Shown here: piece by piece, positions 1 through 8,361 of the stretch
Position numbering within the stretch: position 1 is the stretch's first letter
How the letters are laid out: each line of letters begins with the position of its first letter
DNA from: Clostridia bacterium
Lineage (GTDB): Bacteria; Bacillota; Clostridia; Oscillospirales; Acutalibacteraceae
Direction of reading: 5' to 3'
NCBI GenBank assembly: GCA_017428525.1
Contig: JAFRQQ010000019.1
Coordinates: forward strand, 62,001 to 126,000
Length of the DNA stretch: 64,000 bases
Program-made: the position numbers and the translations under genes
Notes under the pieces: model-generated
Told to the model about the DNA's origin: nothing
Database searches by the model: none
Seen by the model: only the letters and a program-made list of their open reading frames with translations

Positions 1-1245
1 GCCCTGCAGCTTGATGACAAGGCCCTTGGCCACGCCCGTGGTCGCCTCCATACGGTAGCCGTTTTTCCATTCGCAGTAGTCCATCGCTTCGTTCCAGAGA
101 TCGGCGTTGATGACCTTGTTGACGCCGAAGAGGAGCTTGCTGAGGAATTCCGTGAAGCCGTAGCCGGTCAGCATCGGTTTGAGCTTGAGGTAATTCTTGT
201 TGGTGATGCCCAGCAGGAAGAAGCCGAGCGTGATCATATCGCCGTACATGTCGGAACCGACCCAGAGGAATTTGGAGGAGAAGCGCTTGCGCAGCGGGGC
301 GACGAAGGCGTAGCTGATGCTGCCCACGGGGCCGGAAATGCCGCTCACGAGCGCCTTGAGCGTGTTGATCATGGAGTTGGCGCCGAAGACGTCGATCCAG
401 TAGTTGTCCTGGCTCGTGCCCACGCCGAAGCCCTGCAGGAATTCGGACAGGCACATGAGCAGCACGGGGTAGTTCGTGAAGATCGCCTTGAAGCCGTCCT
501 TCACGCTCGGACGTTCGATCGTCTGCGGCACGCGCTCCTTGGAAACGAGGAAGAACCACAGCGTGAACGCCGAGGAAATCAGCGCGGTGGTCACGCCGGC
601 GCCCATGAAGATGGTGCGCATCTGGACCTTCCATTTGCCCGTGGAGACCATGTCATACATGAAGCCGAAGATGTAGCGCGGCATATCCTCGCCCATGTAG
701 CCGGTCAGCAGCTCGGCGAGGGTGATCAGCCGCACACGTTCATTCGGGTTCGGCGTGATGGTTGACATATAACCGCTGCGGGCCACGCCCGTGAAGGTGC
801 CGGCCGTTTCGGTGAAGATGCTGAAAAGATAGTAGAAAATGAGCTTCGGAATGTAGGTGGCTGACGAGCCGGGGAAGAAATAGGGGATGAACCAGTAAAG
901 CAGGCCGATGAGCGTCATCGGGATCTGGAAGCCGACCAGATACGGGCGGAATTTGCCAAGACGCGTGCGGGTGTTGTCGACGATCGCGGAAATAAAGGTA
1001 TCGTTGATGATATCCCACGCGCCGGTGAAGATGCCGACGATGGCCGCGATGCCGAAGTCGATCTTGACAACGTCCCAGATATAGCGCTGGCCGTAGCCGA
1101 TGTTGCTGAAGGTGTTGGACCAGTCGTTGAACAGATAGGCAAGGGTTTCCTTTGTGCCGACGTAATTGTAGCTTCGGAAGACGTTCTGATTGACCTGCTC
1201 CTCCGCTTTTGCTTCCAACGCCGTCGATTGCGTTTGCTCAGACAT
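1..1245 (-). CDS. GPH-family sugar:cation symporter (MFS_2, MelB/LacS-like), C-terminus beyond window
   Basis: The minus strand is open from the ATG at 1245 to base 1 without a stop, so at least 415 residues are present and the C-terminus lies outside. The product starts MSEQTQSTALEAKAEEQV, then has alternating hydrophobic helices with family-like sequence such as GAWDIINDTFISAIVDNTRT, the cytoplasmic loop signature of glycoside-pentoside-hexuronide cation symporters. These proteins import sugars with Na+ or H+ across the cytoplasmic membrane. GGAGGTGG precedes the ATG. The start overlaps the end of the upstream gene by 8 bp, so it is probably the third gene of an operon whose promoter is near 3250. 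The substrate cannot be read from the sequence; the GH4/PfkB pair across the divergent promoter suggests a glycoside. Family call is firm, substrate is not. Confidence 0.85.
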   Translation of the reverse strand, partial: MSEQTQSTALEAKAEEQVNQNVFRSYNYVGTKETLAYLFNDWSNTFSNIGYGQRYIWDVVKIDFGIAAIVGIFTGAWDIINDTFISAIVDNTRTRLGKFRPYLVGFQIPMTLIGLLYWFIPYFFPGSSATYIPKLIFYYLFSIFTETAGTFTGVARSGYMSTITPNPNERVRLITLAELLTGYMGEDMPRYIFGFMYDMVSTGKWKVQMRTIFMGAGVTTALISSAFTLWFFLVSKERVPQTIERPSVKDGFKAIFTNYPVLLMCLSEFLQGFGVGTSQDNYWIDVFGANSMINTLKALVSGISGPVGSISYAFVAPLRKRFSSKFLWVGSDMYGDMITLGFFLLGITNKNYLKLKPMLTGYGFTEFLSKLLFGVNKVINADLWNEAMDYCEWKNGYRMEATTGVAKGLVIKLQG

Positions 1246-2338
1246 TCGTTTCCACCTCCAGATCCGTCACATAAACCGTCAGTGTATCCTCATAGGTGTG
1301 CCCGTCGTAGTCCAGCGTCATTTTGACCGTGGCGGCGACCGGTTCGATCTTTTTTGCCACGCTCAGCACGCCGTCCGCATCCACGGAAATCAAGTCGGGG
1401 TGCGAAACCTCAAAGGTCAGCTTGTAGTCGTCCTTTGTCGCGTCCGCGTCGACCGTGACCGCTGCGGGCAGCTGTTTCATATCGTTCGCCTGCACCACGA
1501 TCGCGCGCTCGGTGAAGCGGGCGCCGTAATGGCTGAAGGTGAAATGCTCGGTCGTCTGATACGGCAGCGTGACCTGCGCCGTCTTTTCCGCGCTGAGCGC
1601 CGCGTAGGCGTCGGTGAGCGTCAGCGTCGCATCCACCTGAAACGTGCGCGTGACGTCCACGGTCAGCAGCTGATCGGTCACGCGGTCGATCTTCGCGCTG
1701 AGGGACATTTCCTGCGGGGTGAGTGCCGCCTTGTCAACGGCGGCGGCCGGAGCAAGAATCTCCGCAAGGCCACGATAGACGTCGCTTGCAAGCATCGCCT
1801 GCGTATCGATGGCGGCGGGATCGAGGGTCAGCGTGATGAAATAATACTGATCCTCCGTCACTTCGCCCTCTTCATCGAGCTGCCCCTGCACGGCCGTGCA
1901 TTCGAGCACGCCGGCGGTCAGCGGCAGCTGCGGTTTGTCCGCCTCGTCGCGCATCACGGTATTGGAGAAGGTCGGATACAGCGCGGCAATCTGCCCGCCT
2001 GCCTGATCGCGGATGTACAGCAGCAGATCGTTGTCCGCGTCGCCGAACGGCAGCGAAGCGTCGCCGCCCAGATTCACGTCGGTGTGCAGGCTCAGCTCCA
2101 CGTCGTCGGCCGCGAGCGCGGCGTCATAGAGCCGCTGCACATAGGCGGCCGCCTGTGCGCCGTCGGTCGGCAGCGCCGTCACGGACGGCAGCGGCTGCAT
2201 TTCCGGCATCTGAAAGCGTTCTTTTTCGATTTCGGCTTTGGCGTAAAGACCGATGGCGGTGAAGCAGATGCCCAGCGCCACCAAAGCGCCGAGAACGCCG
2301 AGAAGGATCTTGGTCTTTTTGGTCATCGGCTTGCTCAT
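1238..2338 (-). CDS. Membrane-anchored protein of unknown function with Ig-like C-terminal domain
   Basis: A 366-residue product with a short basic N-terminus (MSKPMTKKTK) and one hydrophobic helix at about residues 9-32, followed by a long extracytoplasmic region. The last 80 or so residues (VSHPDLISVDADGVLSVAKK and onward) resemble a bacterial Ig-like group 2 (BIG2) fold. No catalytic motif is recognised. It overlaps the upstream zinc-ribbon gene by ATGA and the downstream transporter by 8 bp, so the three are probably co-transcribed. AAGGAG lies only two bases before the first ATG, so the in-frame ATG four codons later is an alternative start. A role as a surface sensor or accessory to the transporter would be speculation. 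Confidence 0.7.
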   Translation of the reverse strand: MSKPMTKKTKILLGVLGALVALGICFTAIGLYAKAEIEKERFQMPEMQPLPSVTALPTDGAQAAAYVQRLYDAALAADDVELSLHTDVNLGGDASLPFGDADNDLLLYIRDQAGGQIAALYPTFSNTVMRDEADKPQLPLTAGVLECTAVQGQLDEEGEVTEDQYYFITLTLDPAAIDTQAMLASDVYRGLAEILAPAAAVDKAALTPQEMSLSAKIDRVTDQLLTVDVTRTFQVDATLTLTDAYAALSAEKTAQVTLPYQTTEHFTFSHYGARFTERAIVVQANDMKQLPAAVTVDADATKDDYKLTFEVSHPDLISVDADGVLSVAKKIEPVAATVKMTLDYDGHTYEDTLTVYVTDLEVETNV

Positions 2339-3201
2339 AGCTCCTTGCCCTCCTCTTCCGCCTTGAGCGCTTCCTCGAGCGCCTTTATGCGTTCTTCACG
2401 CTCCTCCTCGCTCTCGAAGACCGGCAGCGGCAGTGCATCCAGATCGATCTCGCCGGCGCGGTACTTCTTCAGAAGCTCCTTGCGCTTGATGTCGTTTTCC
2501 GAATAGGTCGGCTCGATGCCCTTCTTGAGCAGCGCGCGGTTGAGGAAAAAGACCACGAGCAGCACCGCGCAGCTCAGCAGCCCGCCGAAGCCGAGCGTCA
2601 CGGCGGATGCGGCGTTGGACGGCATTGCGAATTTCAGCACGAGCGCCGCAATCTGCGCGAGCGCCGAAATGACGGCGCCGATCAGGGCGCAGCGCTTCAT
2701 GAACTTCGTGGTTTTGGTCAGGTTCAGGAAGCCGAGCAGAAAAGCGCCGGAAATCAGCAGATCAATCACGGTGATCACAAGGAAGAAACCGATGAGCACC
2801 GCCGCGGAGACGGTCGCCTTGCCGAAAAGCGCACTTTGCAGCAGCTGCGGCGTTTTCAGCAGCATGCCGTTTCTGAAGGCCTGGATCAGGCCGATCAGCC
2901 CGACGGAGAGCTTGCCGTCAAAAAACGGGACGCAGTAATGCGCGCCGCCGAACGCGAGCATCAGCGCGCAGACCGCGCCGACGGTGAAAATCATGCGGGC
3001 GATCTGGAGCTTGCCGCCGATGAACGCCGCCTTGATGCGCGCGATGATCATGCGGGCGGATGCGGATTCCAGCTCCGTGCGCTTGGCGTCGCGGATCAGT
3101 CCTTCCTCCTGCGTGTAATACAGGATGTTGACGCCGCAGTGCCGACAGTTGGGTTTGAGATCAAAGAAAGGGATCTCGCCCCCGCATTTGGGACAGATCA
3201 T
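2335..3201 (-). CDS. Zinc-ribbon multi-pass membrane protein, function unknown
   Basis: A 288-residue protein. The N-terminus holds a CPKC...CRHC zinc ribbon (residues 3-23). About four hydrophobic segments follow between residues 65 and 225, and the C-terminus is charged and coiled (ESEEEREERIKALEEALKAE). AAAGGAG is 7 bp before the ATG. It is the first gene of the minus-strand operon, under a strong promoter at 3235-3263. Small zinc-ribbon membrane proteins are common and mostly uncharacterised in clostridia; nothing here gives a specific role. Confidence 0.7.
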   Translation of the reverse strand: MICPKCGGEIPFFDLKPNCRHCGVNILYYTQEEGLIRDAKRTELESASARMIIARIKAAFIGGKLQIARMIFTVGAVCALMLAFGGAHYCVPFFDGKLSVGLIGLIQAFRNGMLLKTPQLLQSALFGKATVSAAVLIGFFLVITVIDLLISGAFLLGFLNLTKTTKFMKRCALIGAVISALAQIAALVLKFAMPSNAASAVTLGFGGLLSCAVLLVVFFLNRALLKKGIEPTYSENDIKRKELLKKYRAGEIDLDALPLPVFESEEEREERIKALEEALKAEEEGKEL

Positions 3202-3234
3202 TTCATATCTCCTTTCCGTCGAAATACAGAATAA

Positions 3235-3263
3235 AGTATAGCATAAAAGAATCGGAATGTCAA
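3235..3263 (-). promoter_or_regulatory. Sigma-A promoter for the zinc-ribbon/transporter operon
   Basis: Read on the minus strand: TTGACA (3263-3258), 17 bp spacer, TATACT (3240-3235), with an extended TGC directly before the -10. It is placed to transcribe the minus-strand genes from 3201 down to base 1. Confidence 0.8.
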
Positions 3264-3300
3264 AAAGAATTCATATTTTATAAAATAATTTTGTATTTTT

Positions 3301-3339
3301 GCGTTTTGGATGGAAAAACGCGCCGGCTTATGCTATAAT
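3301..3339 (+). promoter_or_regulatory. Extended -10 promoter and inverted repeat before the GH4 gene
   Basis: TATAAT at 3334-3339 is preceded by TGC, forming an extended -10; the -35 region is weak. The inverted repeat GCGTTTT (3301-3307) / AAAACGC (3315-3321) overlaps the -35 region and could be an operator for a sugar-responsive regulator. The promoter call is reasonable, the operator role is inference. Confidence 0.6.
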
Positions 3340-3372
3340 GAACGCAATCGAATCCGGAGGGAGGCGCCGAAT

Positions 3373-4737
3373 ATGAAACTGGCCGTCATCGGCGGCGGCG
3401 GTGTGCGCTCGATGTTTCTTGCCAAGAGCATCGCGCAGAAGGCCGCCCAGCTGGGCATCACCGAGCTGGTATTTATGGACAGCAACGAACAGAAGCTCTG
3501 CATCTACGGAGCCATGGCGCAGACCGTGGCCGAGCGGCTCAACAGCGGCATGGAGTTTCACCTGACCAGCGACGCGCGGGCAGCCGTGCAGGATGCGGAC
3601 TATGTGATCACCACGATCCGCGAGGGCGGGGACGACATGCGCGTGAAGGATGAACGCATCGCGCTCTCCATGGGCCTGCTCGGGCAGGAGACCACCGGCG
3701 CCGCCGGCTTCTCCTTTGCCATGCGCAGCGTCGGTGCGCTTGCGGAATATTGCGAGCTGATCAAGGCCTGCGCCAAGCCCGGCTGCAAGGTGTTCAATTT
3801 CACGAATCCGGCGGGCGTCGTGTCGCAGACGCTGCGGGATCTGGGCTATGATTTTACCTACGGCATCTGTGACGCGCCGAGCGGGATGCTCCGCTCCTTT
3901 GAGAAGCTCTACGGCGCGCCGGAGGGCAGCGCGAAGGGCGAGCTCTACGGGCTGAATCATCTGTCCTATTTCCAGTCCGTGACAATCAACGGCGAGGAGG
4001 TGCTGCCCGCCCTGATCGAGAATGACCGCGCCTATGCCGAAACGGATCTGCGCTATTTTGAAAAATCGCTTCTGCGCGAGCGCAAGGCGATCCTGAATGA
4101 ATATCTGTATTACTATTATTACCGCGAAAAGGCCGTGGCGAATATCCTGCATGCGCCGCAGACGCGCGGCGAGCAGATCGCCGAGATCAACCGCCGCATG
4201 ACCGAGGAGCTTTCGCAGTTCGATGTGAACTGGGAGTTCGACCGGGCGCTGGCGATCTTCGAGCATTGGTACGGCGAGCGCGAAAACAACTATATGGCCG
4301 CGGAATCCGGCGTGAAGCGGCAGGGGAAATGGAGCTTTGATATGTTCGGCAAGGATGACGGCGGCTATGCCGGCGTCGCGCTGAAATTCATTGAGATCGC
4401 GCAGGGCGGAACGCCCGATTCGATGATCCTCTGCGTGCCCAACGGCAACGCGATCGACGGGCTGCTGCCGACGGACGTGGTCGAGGTGACCTGCGATATC
4501 ATCGGGGGCGAGGCGATCCCGCACCGGTTCGGGCGCGTGGACGCGCAGAATCTGGAGCTGATCCGCCGTGTGAAGAATTATGAACGGCTGGCCAGCGAGG
4601 CGATCCGCACCAGGTCGAGAACGCGCGCCGTCGAGGCGCTCACGCTCCACCCGCTGGTCGGCAGCTACAGTCTGGCAACCGCGCTGGTCGACGCCTATCT
4701 GGCGCTCAACCGGCCCTATACGGGGGATTGGACATGA
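3373..4737 (+). CDS. Glycoside hydrolase family 4 (NAD- and metal-dependent), phospho-glycosidase-like
   Basis: A 454-residue GH4 enzyme. GH4 hydrolases cleave glycosides by NAD-assisted redox elimination with a divalent metal. Visible motifs: the N-terminal Rossmann start MKLAVIGGGGVRS, NFTNPAG near residue 142, GICDAP near 165 (the metal-ligand Cys motif) and GLNHLSYF near 193. In GH4 the four residues from this Cys track specificity; CDAP is nearest to the CDMP/CNVP motifs of 6-phospho-glucosidases and unlike the CH-type motifs of alpha-galactosidases. I chose the ATG at 3373 because GGAGGGAGG lies just upstream and the Rossmann strand starts there, rather than the in-frame ATG at 3310. 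It overlaps the kinase gene by ATGA. Exact substrate is unknown. Confidence 0.88.
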   Translation: MKLAVIGGGGVRSMFLAKSIAQKAAQLGITELVFMDSNEQKLCIYGAMAQTVAERLNSGMEFHLTSDARAAVQDADYVITTIREGGDDMRVKDERIALSMGLLGQETTGAAGFSFAMRSVGALAEYCELIKACAKPGCKVFNFTNPAGVVSQTLRDLGYDFTYGICDAPSGMLRSFEKLYGAPEGSAKGELYGLNHLSYFQSVTINGEEVLPALIENDRAYAETDLRYFEKSLLRERKAILNEYLYYYYYREKAVANILHAPQTRGEQIAEINRRMTEELSQFDVNWEFDRALAIFEHWYGERENNYMAAESGVKRQGKWSFDMFGKDDGGYAGVALKFIEIAQGGTPDSMILCVPNGNAIDGLLPTDVVEVTCDIIGGEAIPHRFGRVDAQNLELIRRVKNYERLASEAIRTRSRTRAVEALTLHPLVGSYSLATALVDAYLALNRPYTGDWT

Positions 4738-5642
4738 GCTTTGTTGCAGGCGCAGGCGCGGCAAACGTGGACCTGCTTTATGAGAATATGCCGAAGCTTC
4801 CCGACGTCGGGGAGGAGGTTTATACCGACCGGTTTTCGATGCAGCTGGGCGGCGGACTGCCCGCCACGCTGATCAATCTCGGCCGTCTGGGCGTGCCGGC
4901 CAGGATCGCCACGGAGCTGGGCACGGATCTGTTTTCGGCGTTTGCGCGCGCGGCCTTTGCCGCCGCCGGGGTCGAACCGCTCAATCTATATAATGGCGAC
5001 CGGATTCCGGTCAACATCACCAGCGCGGTCCTGCTGGCGAACGACCGCAGCTTCATCTCTTACGGCAAGGGCGAAATGGAAACGAGCGCCGCGGCGCAGG
5101 AGGCGTTTTACCGCATGGCGACCGGCGCGAAGCTCTGCCTGATGACGCCCGGCGATTTCCTCGACGTCTACCGCACGCTGAAAAAGGAGGGCACGACGCT
5201 GGTGCTCGATATGGGCTGGGACGATGATCTCAGCTTTGCGGCCTACGGCGAATTGCTGGACCTTGCGGATTATTACATGCCCAATCGCAAGGAGGCGCTC
5301 AAGCTCACCGGCTGCAGCACGCCCGAGGCAGCGGCGCAGGCGCTGACCGCGCACTTCCGGCGCGTGATTGTGAAGGTGGATAAAGACGGCTGCATCGGCG
5401 TGGATGAGGACGGCCCCTTCTTCTGCAAAAGCGTCGATAGGTTCCGCCATGCGGACAGCACCGGTGCGGGGGACGCCTTTCTGGCCGGCTTTTGCTACGG
5501 CCTGTTTCATGAATATCCGTTCCGCGACTGCATCCGCTTCGGCAACATCACCGGCGGCAAGGCCGTCACCAAGGTCGGCGCGCTCTCGGCCTATGTGACG
5601 GAACCGGAGCTGCTCGCGCTGAAAGCCGCGGTTTACGGCTGA
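4734..5642 (+). CDS. PfkB-family (ribokinase-like) carbohydrate kinase
   Basis: A 302-residue cytoplasmic kinase. The PfkB C-terminal signature DSTGAGDAFLAGF (about residue 240 on) contains the catalytic Asp and anion hole, and the N-terminal region MSFVAGAGAANVDLLYENMP is the usual first strand and substrate lid. The family phosphorylates sugars or nucleosides with ATP. The ATG overlaps the GH4 stop as ATGA, so the two are translationally coupled, suggesting that the kinase acts on the sugar released by the GH4 enzyme or supplies related intermediates. A terminator follows at 5651. The specific substrate cannot be assigned. Confidence 0.88.
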   Translation: MSFVAGAGAANVDLLYENMPKLPDVGEEVYTDRFSMQLGGGLPATLINLGRLGVPARIATELGTDLFSAFARAAFAAAGVEPLNLYNGDRIPVNITSAVLLANDRSFISYGKGEMETSAAAQEAFYRMATGAKLCLMTPGDFLDVYRTLKKEGTTLVLDMGWDDDLSFAAYGELLDLADYYMPNRKEALKLTGCSTPEAAAQALTAHFRRVIVKVDKDGCIGVDEDGPFFCKSVDRFRHADSTGAGDAFLAGFCYGLFHEYPFRDCIRFGNITGGKAVTKVGALSAYVTEPELLALKAAVYG

Positions 5643-5650
5643 TATTTCAA

Positions 5651-5697
5651 AAAACACGGATACCGCCCGGCATTATGCAGAGCGGCATCCGTGTTTT
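5651..5697. terminator. Bidirectional hairpin terminator between converging genes
   Basis: AAAACACGGATACCGC (5651-5666) pairs with GCGGCATCCGTGTTTT (5682-5697), one mismatch, 15-nt loop. A and T tracts on both sides let it serve the plus-strand kinase and the minus-strand small membrane gene. Confidence 0.8.
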
Positions 5698-5730
5698 GAT
5701 ATGGTGGATATAAAAAGAGGAATGGTGAAA

Positions 5731-6012
5731 TCAGGCCACGCGATGCGGCGAAGGCATGGCGGGGCAGGGGCGGGGGACGACCGGCGCGGCCGGACGGCGG
5801 TCGTCCTGCGGCGCGGCGCGATGCAGCGCGGCGGAACGCTCTGCGGACGAACGGTCTGCGGCGGCCTTGCGGCTGCGGATACGGCGGCGCAGCGCCTGCC
5901 CGATCCGCTTTTCAAAGGCGATCAGCCGCTTCTCAAAGACGACGCTCAGCACGGCGAGCACCACGAGCGCAAAATCAAACAGCGTTTTCCAGAAATCAGC
6001 ATGTGTCATCAT
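5731..6012 (-). CDS. Small single-span membrane protein with LexA-like operator sites upstream
   Basis: A 93-residue product (MMTHADFWKTLFDFALVVLA...). Residues about 9-29 form one hydrophobic helix, followed by an Arg-rich stretch (FEKRIGQALRRRIRSRK) and a Pro/Arg-rich tail. GGAGGATTGA sits directly before the first ATG. The gene has its own consensus promoter with three overlapping imperfect GAAC-N4-GTTC boxes, and shares a terminator with the PfkB gene. Small membrane proteins under LexA control include cell-division inhibitors (YneA/SosA type) and membrane-acting toxins (TisB type). This one lacks a LysM domain and matches no family I know. The coding call rests on the ribosome site, promoter and membrane segment; the C-terminal 50 residues are compositionally biased, so the exact end is less sure. 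Confidence 0.68.
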   Translation of the reverse strand: MMTHADFWKTLFDFALVVLAVLSVVFEKRLIAFEKRIGQALRRRIRSRKAAADRSSAERSAALHRAAPQDDRRPAAPVVPRPCPAMPSPHRVA

Positions 6013-6034
6013 TCAATCCTCCTGACAAAAAGCA

Positions 6035-6097
6035 AAAACATTTGTTCTACGGCTTTATTATAGCGAATATTTGTTCGCTTGTCAATACAAATGTTCG
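6035..6097 (-). promoter_or_regulatory. Consensus sigma-A promoter with three LexA-like boxes
   Basis: On the minus strand TTGACA (6085-6080), exactly 17 bp, TATAAT (6062-6057). Three imperfect copies of the Firmicute SOS box (CGAAC-N4-GTTCG) cover it, read on the plus strand: AAAACATTTGTTCT (6035-6048), CGAATATTTGTTCG (6064-6077, between -10 and -35) and AATACAAATGTTCG (6084-6097, at the -35). The middle copy has one core mismatch. The promoter is seen directly; LexA binding is inferred. Confidence 0.75.
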
Positions 6098-6972
6098 ATT
6101 TTTTTTGAAAAAATTTTTTTCCGGCGCTTCAGATGAAAAAACGGCCGGTTTTGCGCCGCGTCCACCATCTGCTGCGCCGTTTTCTTGTCGCCCCGCTCCA
6201 CCGCCGCCGGATAGTCGGCGTCTTTGGTGGATTTTTGGCCTTGACTTCCGCCGCCGGATGTGGTAATCTTACCTTTAGAAGCCAATTCCCCGGGGGCCTT
6301 TGAGCCAATTGCGGATATGATTTTTCCGCGGGGGAATTTGGCTTCTTTTATTCTTCCGATGTTATAAACAGTTGATATTTCATCAATTCCGATGGAAAGT
6401 GTTATCATATAATAGGATCCATCATAATCCTCAAAAAAGACCTTCCTGTATGTGAATCCTTTCCTCGCAAATGAATGATCCATTTTATCTTCTCGTGGCT
6501 TTTGGTTCGGAAAAGGTTTTGAAATTTCTGATAATTCATCAATATGGGCGCCTGCATGTATTTTCACCAAAAACATTTCTTCTGATAATGGTTTTTGTTT
6601 GTGCTCTACTATTTTTTTACCATTCACCTCATGAACTTCATCCACCCTTTCATAATTATCTGAAATCTTTCCTGCTGTATCATGTGTAATTGTTAAGGGA
6701 TCCCCGTTTGTCGCTGTAATAGTGAGGTCTTTTCCTCCACGAATAATCCCATTGATGAATCTAATAATAGCAGATTTCTGCTCTTTTAATGTATTCCCAT
6801 AAATCACCTGCCGATCCGCTTTTACGTAACTCATACCATTGTCGAGATTCACAATGCTGAATTGTTCCTCCACCGCCCCCGCGGTGTTTTTTTCTGCCCC
6901 GGCCTGTGCCGTGCCGTTCGCCATCCCCGCCGCCCGGTTCTCCCCGGCCTTTTTCAGACCCTCGAGCATCAT
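6082..6972 (-). pseudogene. Polyvalent phage/ICE protein remnant, downstream frameshifted fragment
   Basis: A 296-codon frame that continues the upstream 880-codon fragment in another reading frame. It begins MMLEGLKKAGENRA, matching the internal linker MMLDGLKQAGENRA of the upstream fragment. Aligning the flanks implies a one-base deletion near 6980, after AEALRR. A module of about 180 residues follows (KADRQVIYGNTLKEQK ... YNIGRIKEAKFPRGK), resembling nuclease-like modules of phage polyvalent proteins, then the linker STKDADYPAAVERGDKKTAQ. In the upstream copy that linker leads to an ADP-ribosyltransferase-like domain; here it breaks off into KRRKKIFSKKIEHLY. The start overlaps the upstream stop as ATGATG, so coupled translation is possible. 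Codon use and GC fall below the neighbours. Confidence 0.6.
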
Positions 6973-8361
6973 CCTGCGGATCTCCGCAGCGCCTCGGCAT
7001 AATAACTGCTGATGTCGTCTTTGGTGGATTTTTGGCCTTGACTTTTGCCGCCGGATGTGGTATCATTATTTACAGCAGAGGTGCCAACCCGCGCGACTTG
7101 ACTTTGGTCTTGTACGCGCTGCGGCGCTTCTGTTATTTTTTTTGGTATGATATTCACCATATCATAAAGAATCGCAATACCTTTTGAATTGATCCCCACA
7201 ACAACATCAGCGGAATAGCCATTGCCGCCCACTCTGAAATTAACCTTGCCTCTGGCAAATTCTTTAAATTTATTGTGCCTTCTTTTTTCGCCTACCCAAT
7301 CCCGAGCCGCCGCAAGAATTTCGTCTGCATTGTCAAATGATCGGATCTTGTCCTCGAAAGTAACAATATCATTATTGCGCAGTCGTTCTGCATCTTTCGA
7401 AAAGACCCATTTCCCGCTTGTATCATTTTTGGGCAGGACGATTTTCTGCCCATTCGCAATTACGAGACGATGAAATTTATCAGTAATGATGCGATCTAAG
7501 ATCTGTACGTAACTTTCACCCGTTCCGTCGAGAATATCATCCTCCACGTCCACAAACGGCACGCCGTCGATATCATCCTTGATGCTGTACCTGAAATCCT
7601 CCTTGCTCTGATCGAAGCGCTCCGACAGCGGGATCACGTTCCCGTCGTCGTCATACGTCACCGGCTCGGTGCTCTTAACCTGAGCAGGATCAAACATCAC
7701 ATAGGTATGCACATTCTCCCGCTTGCCGTCCACATATCGATGGCCGTCATAATCCAGCTCGATTCCATCATAGCCGCTCTGACCGCCGATAAAGTAATCA
7801 TTGAGCAGGCCGCGCAGCTTTTCGCTGTAGTCATGCTCGATCTCAATCAACTGATCATACGTCTGATCTTCTTCGGCTTCCAGCCGTTCCACCTCTGCGG
7901 AATCGTTTTTGATCAGCGCATCCATCCAGCGGTCATTCAGCTCATCCAGCTTTTGCGTGAACGGCTGCGATTTTGCTTTCATCTCATTCTGCAGCTCGTT
8001 ATATCCTTGGATGTTCTCACAGTACCACTTGTTTGCCTCTTCCCGATTCGCAAAATGCAGCAGATTGTCCGCTTTCAAATAGAAGCGCAATTGCTTGGTC
8101 GTATCTGCTTCATCATTCAGGCCCAGCGGTATGAAATGGTCGTTGTCTTTCAGAAAGATCCCGTTCGGCGTCTCGCTGTCATACCTTCCGGAAACCGGGT
8201 GATCGGTTGAAAACCGCGTGAAATCATTGTCCTTGCCTGTCTGATGGAAGCGCGCGACCGGCCGATACCCCGCTGCTTGCGCCGCTGCGTCCACCATCTT
8301 CTGCGCGGCCTCCGTGTCGCCCCGCTTCACGGCCGCCAGATAGTCGGCGTCCTTGGTGGAT
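6161..8361. repeat. Recurring linker repeats of the polyvalent remnant
   Basis: Near-identical blocks separate unrelated modules. The STKDADY...AQ(K/Q)MVDAA block occurs at about 6161-6230 and 8291-8361. A SQGQKSTKD-type block of about 43 bp occurs at 6219-6262 and 7017-7060. The KQAGENRA block and the EKNTAGAV block occur near 6880-6973 and again near 9005-9161. Constant linkers flanking variable, compositionally different modules indicate recombination between linkers. Confidence 0.75.

Noticed and set aside
1190-2506. Plus-strand frame of 438 codons opposite the membrane-anchored protein
   Set aside because: No start signal; translation is Arg/His-rich like other antisense frames; it spans the ends of three linked minus-strand genes.
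6960-6985. Programmed frameshift between the two polyvalent fragments
   Set aside because: No slippery heptamer or downstream structure is seen; a one-base deletion inside a gene already truncated at both ends is simpler.
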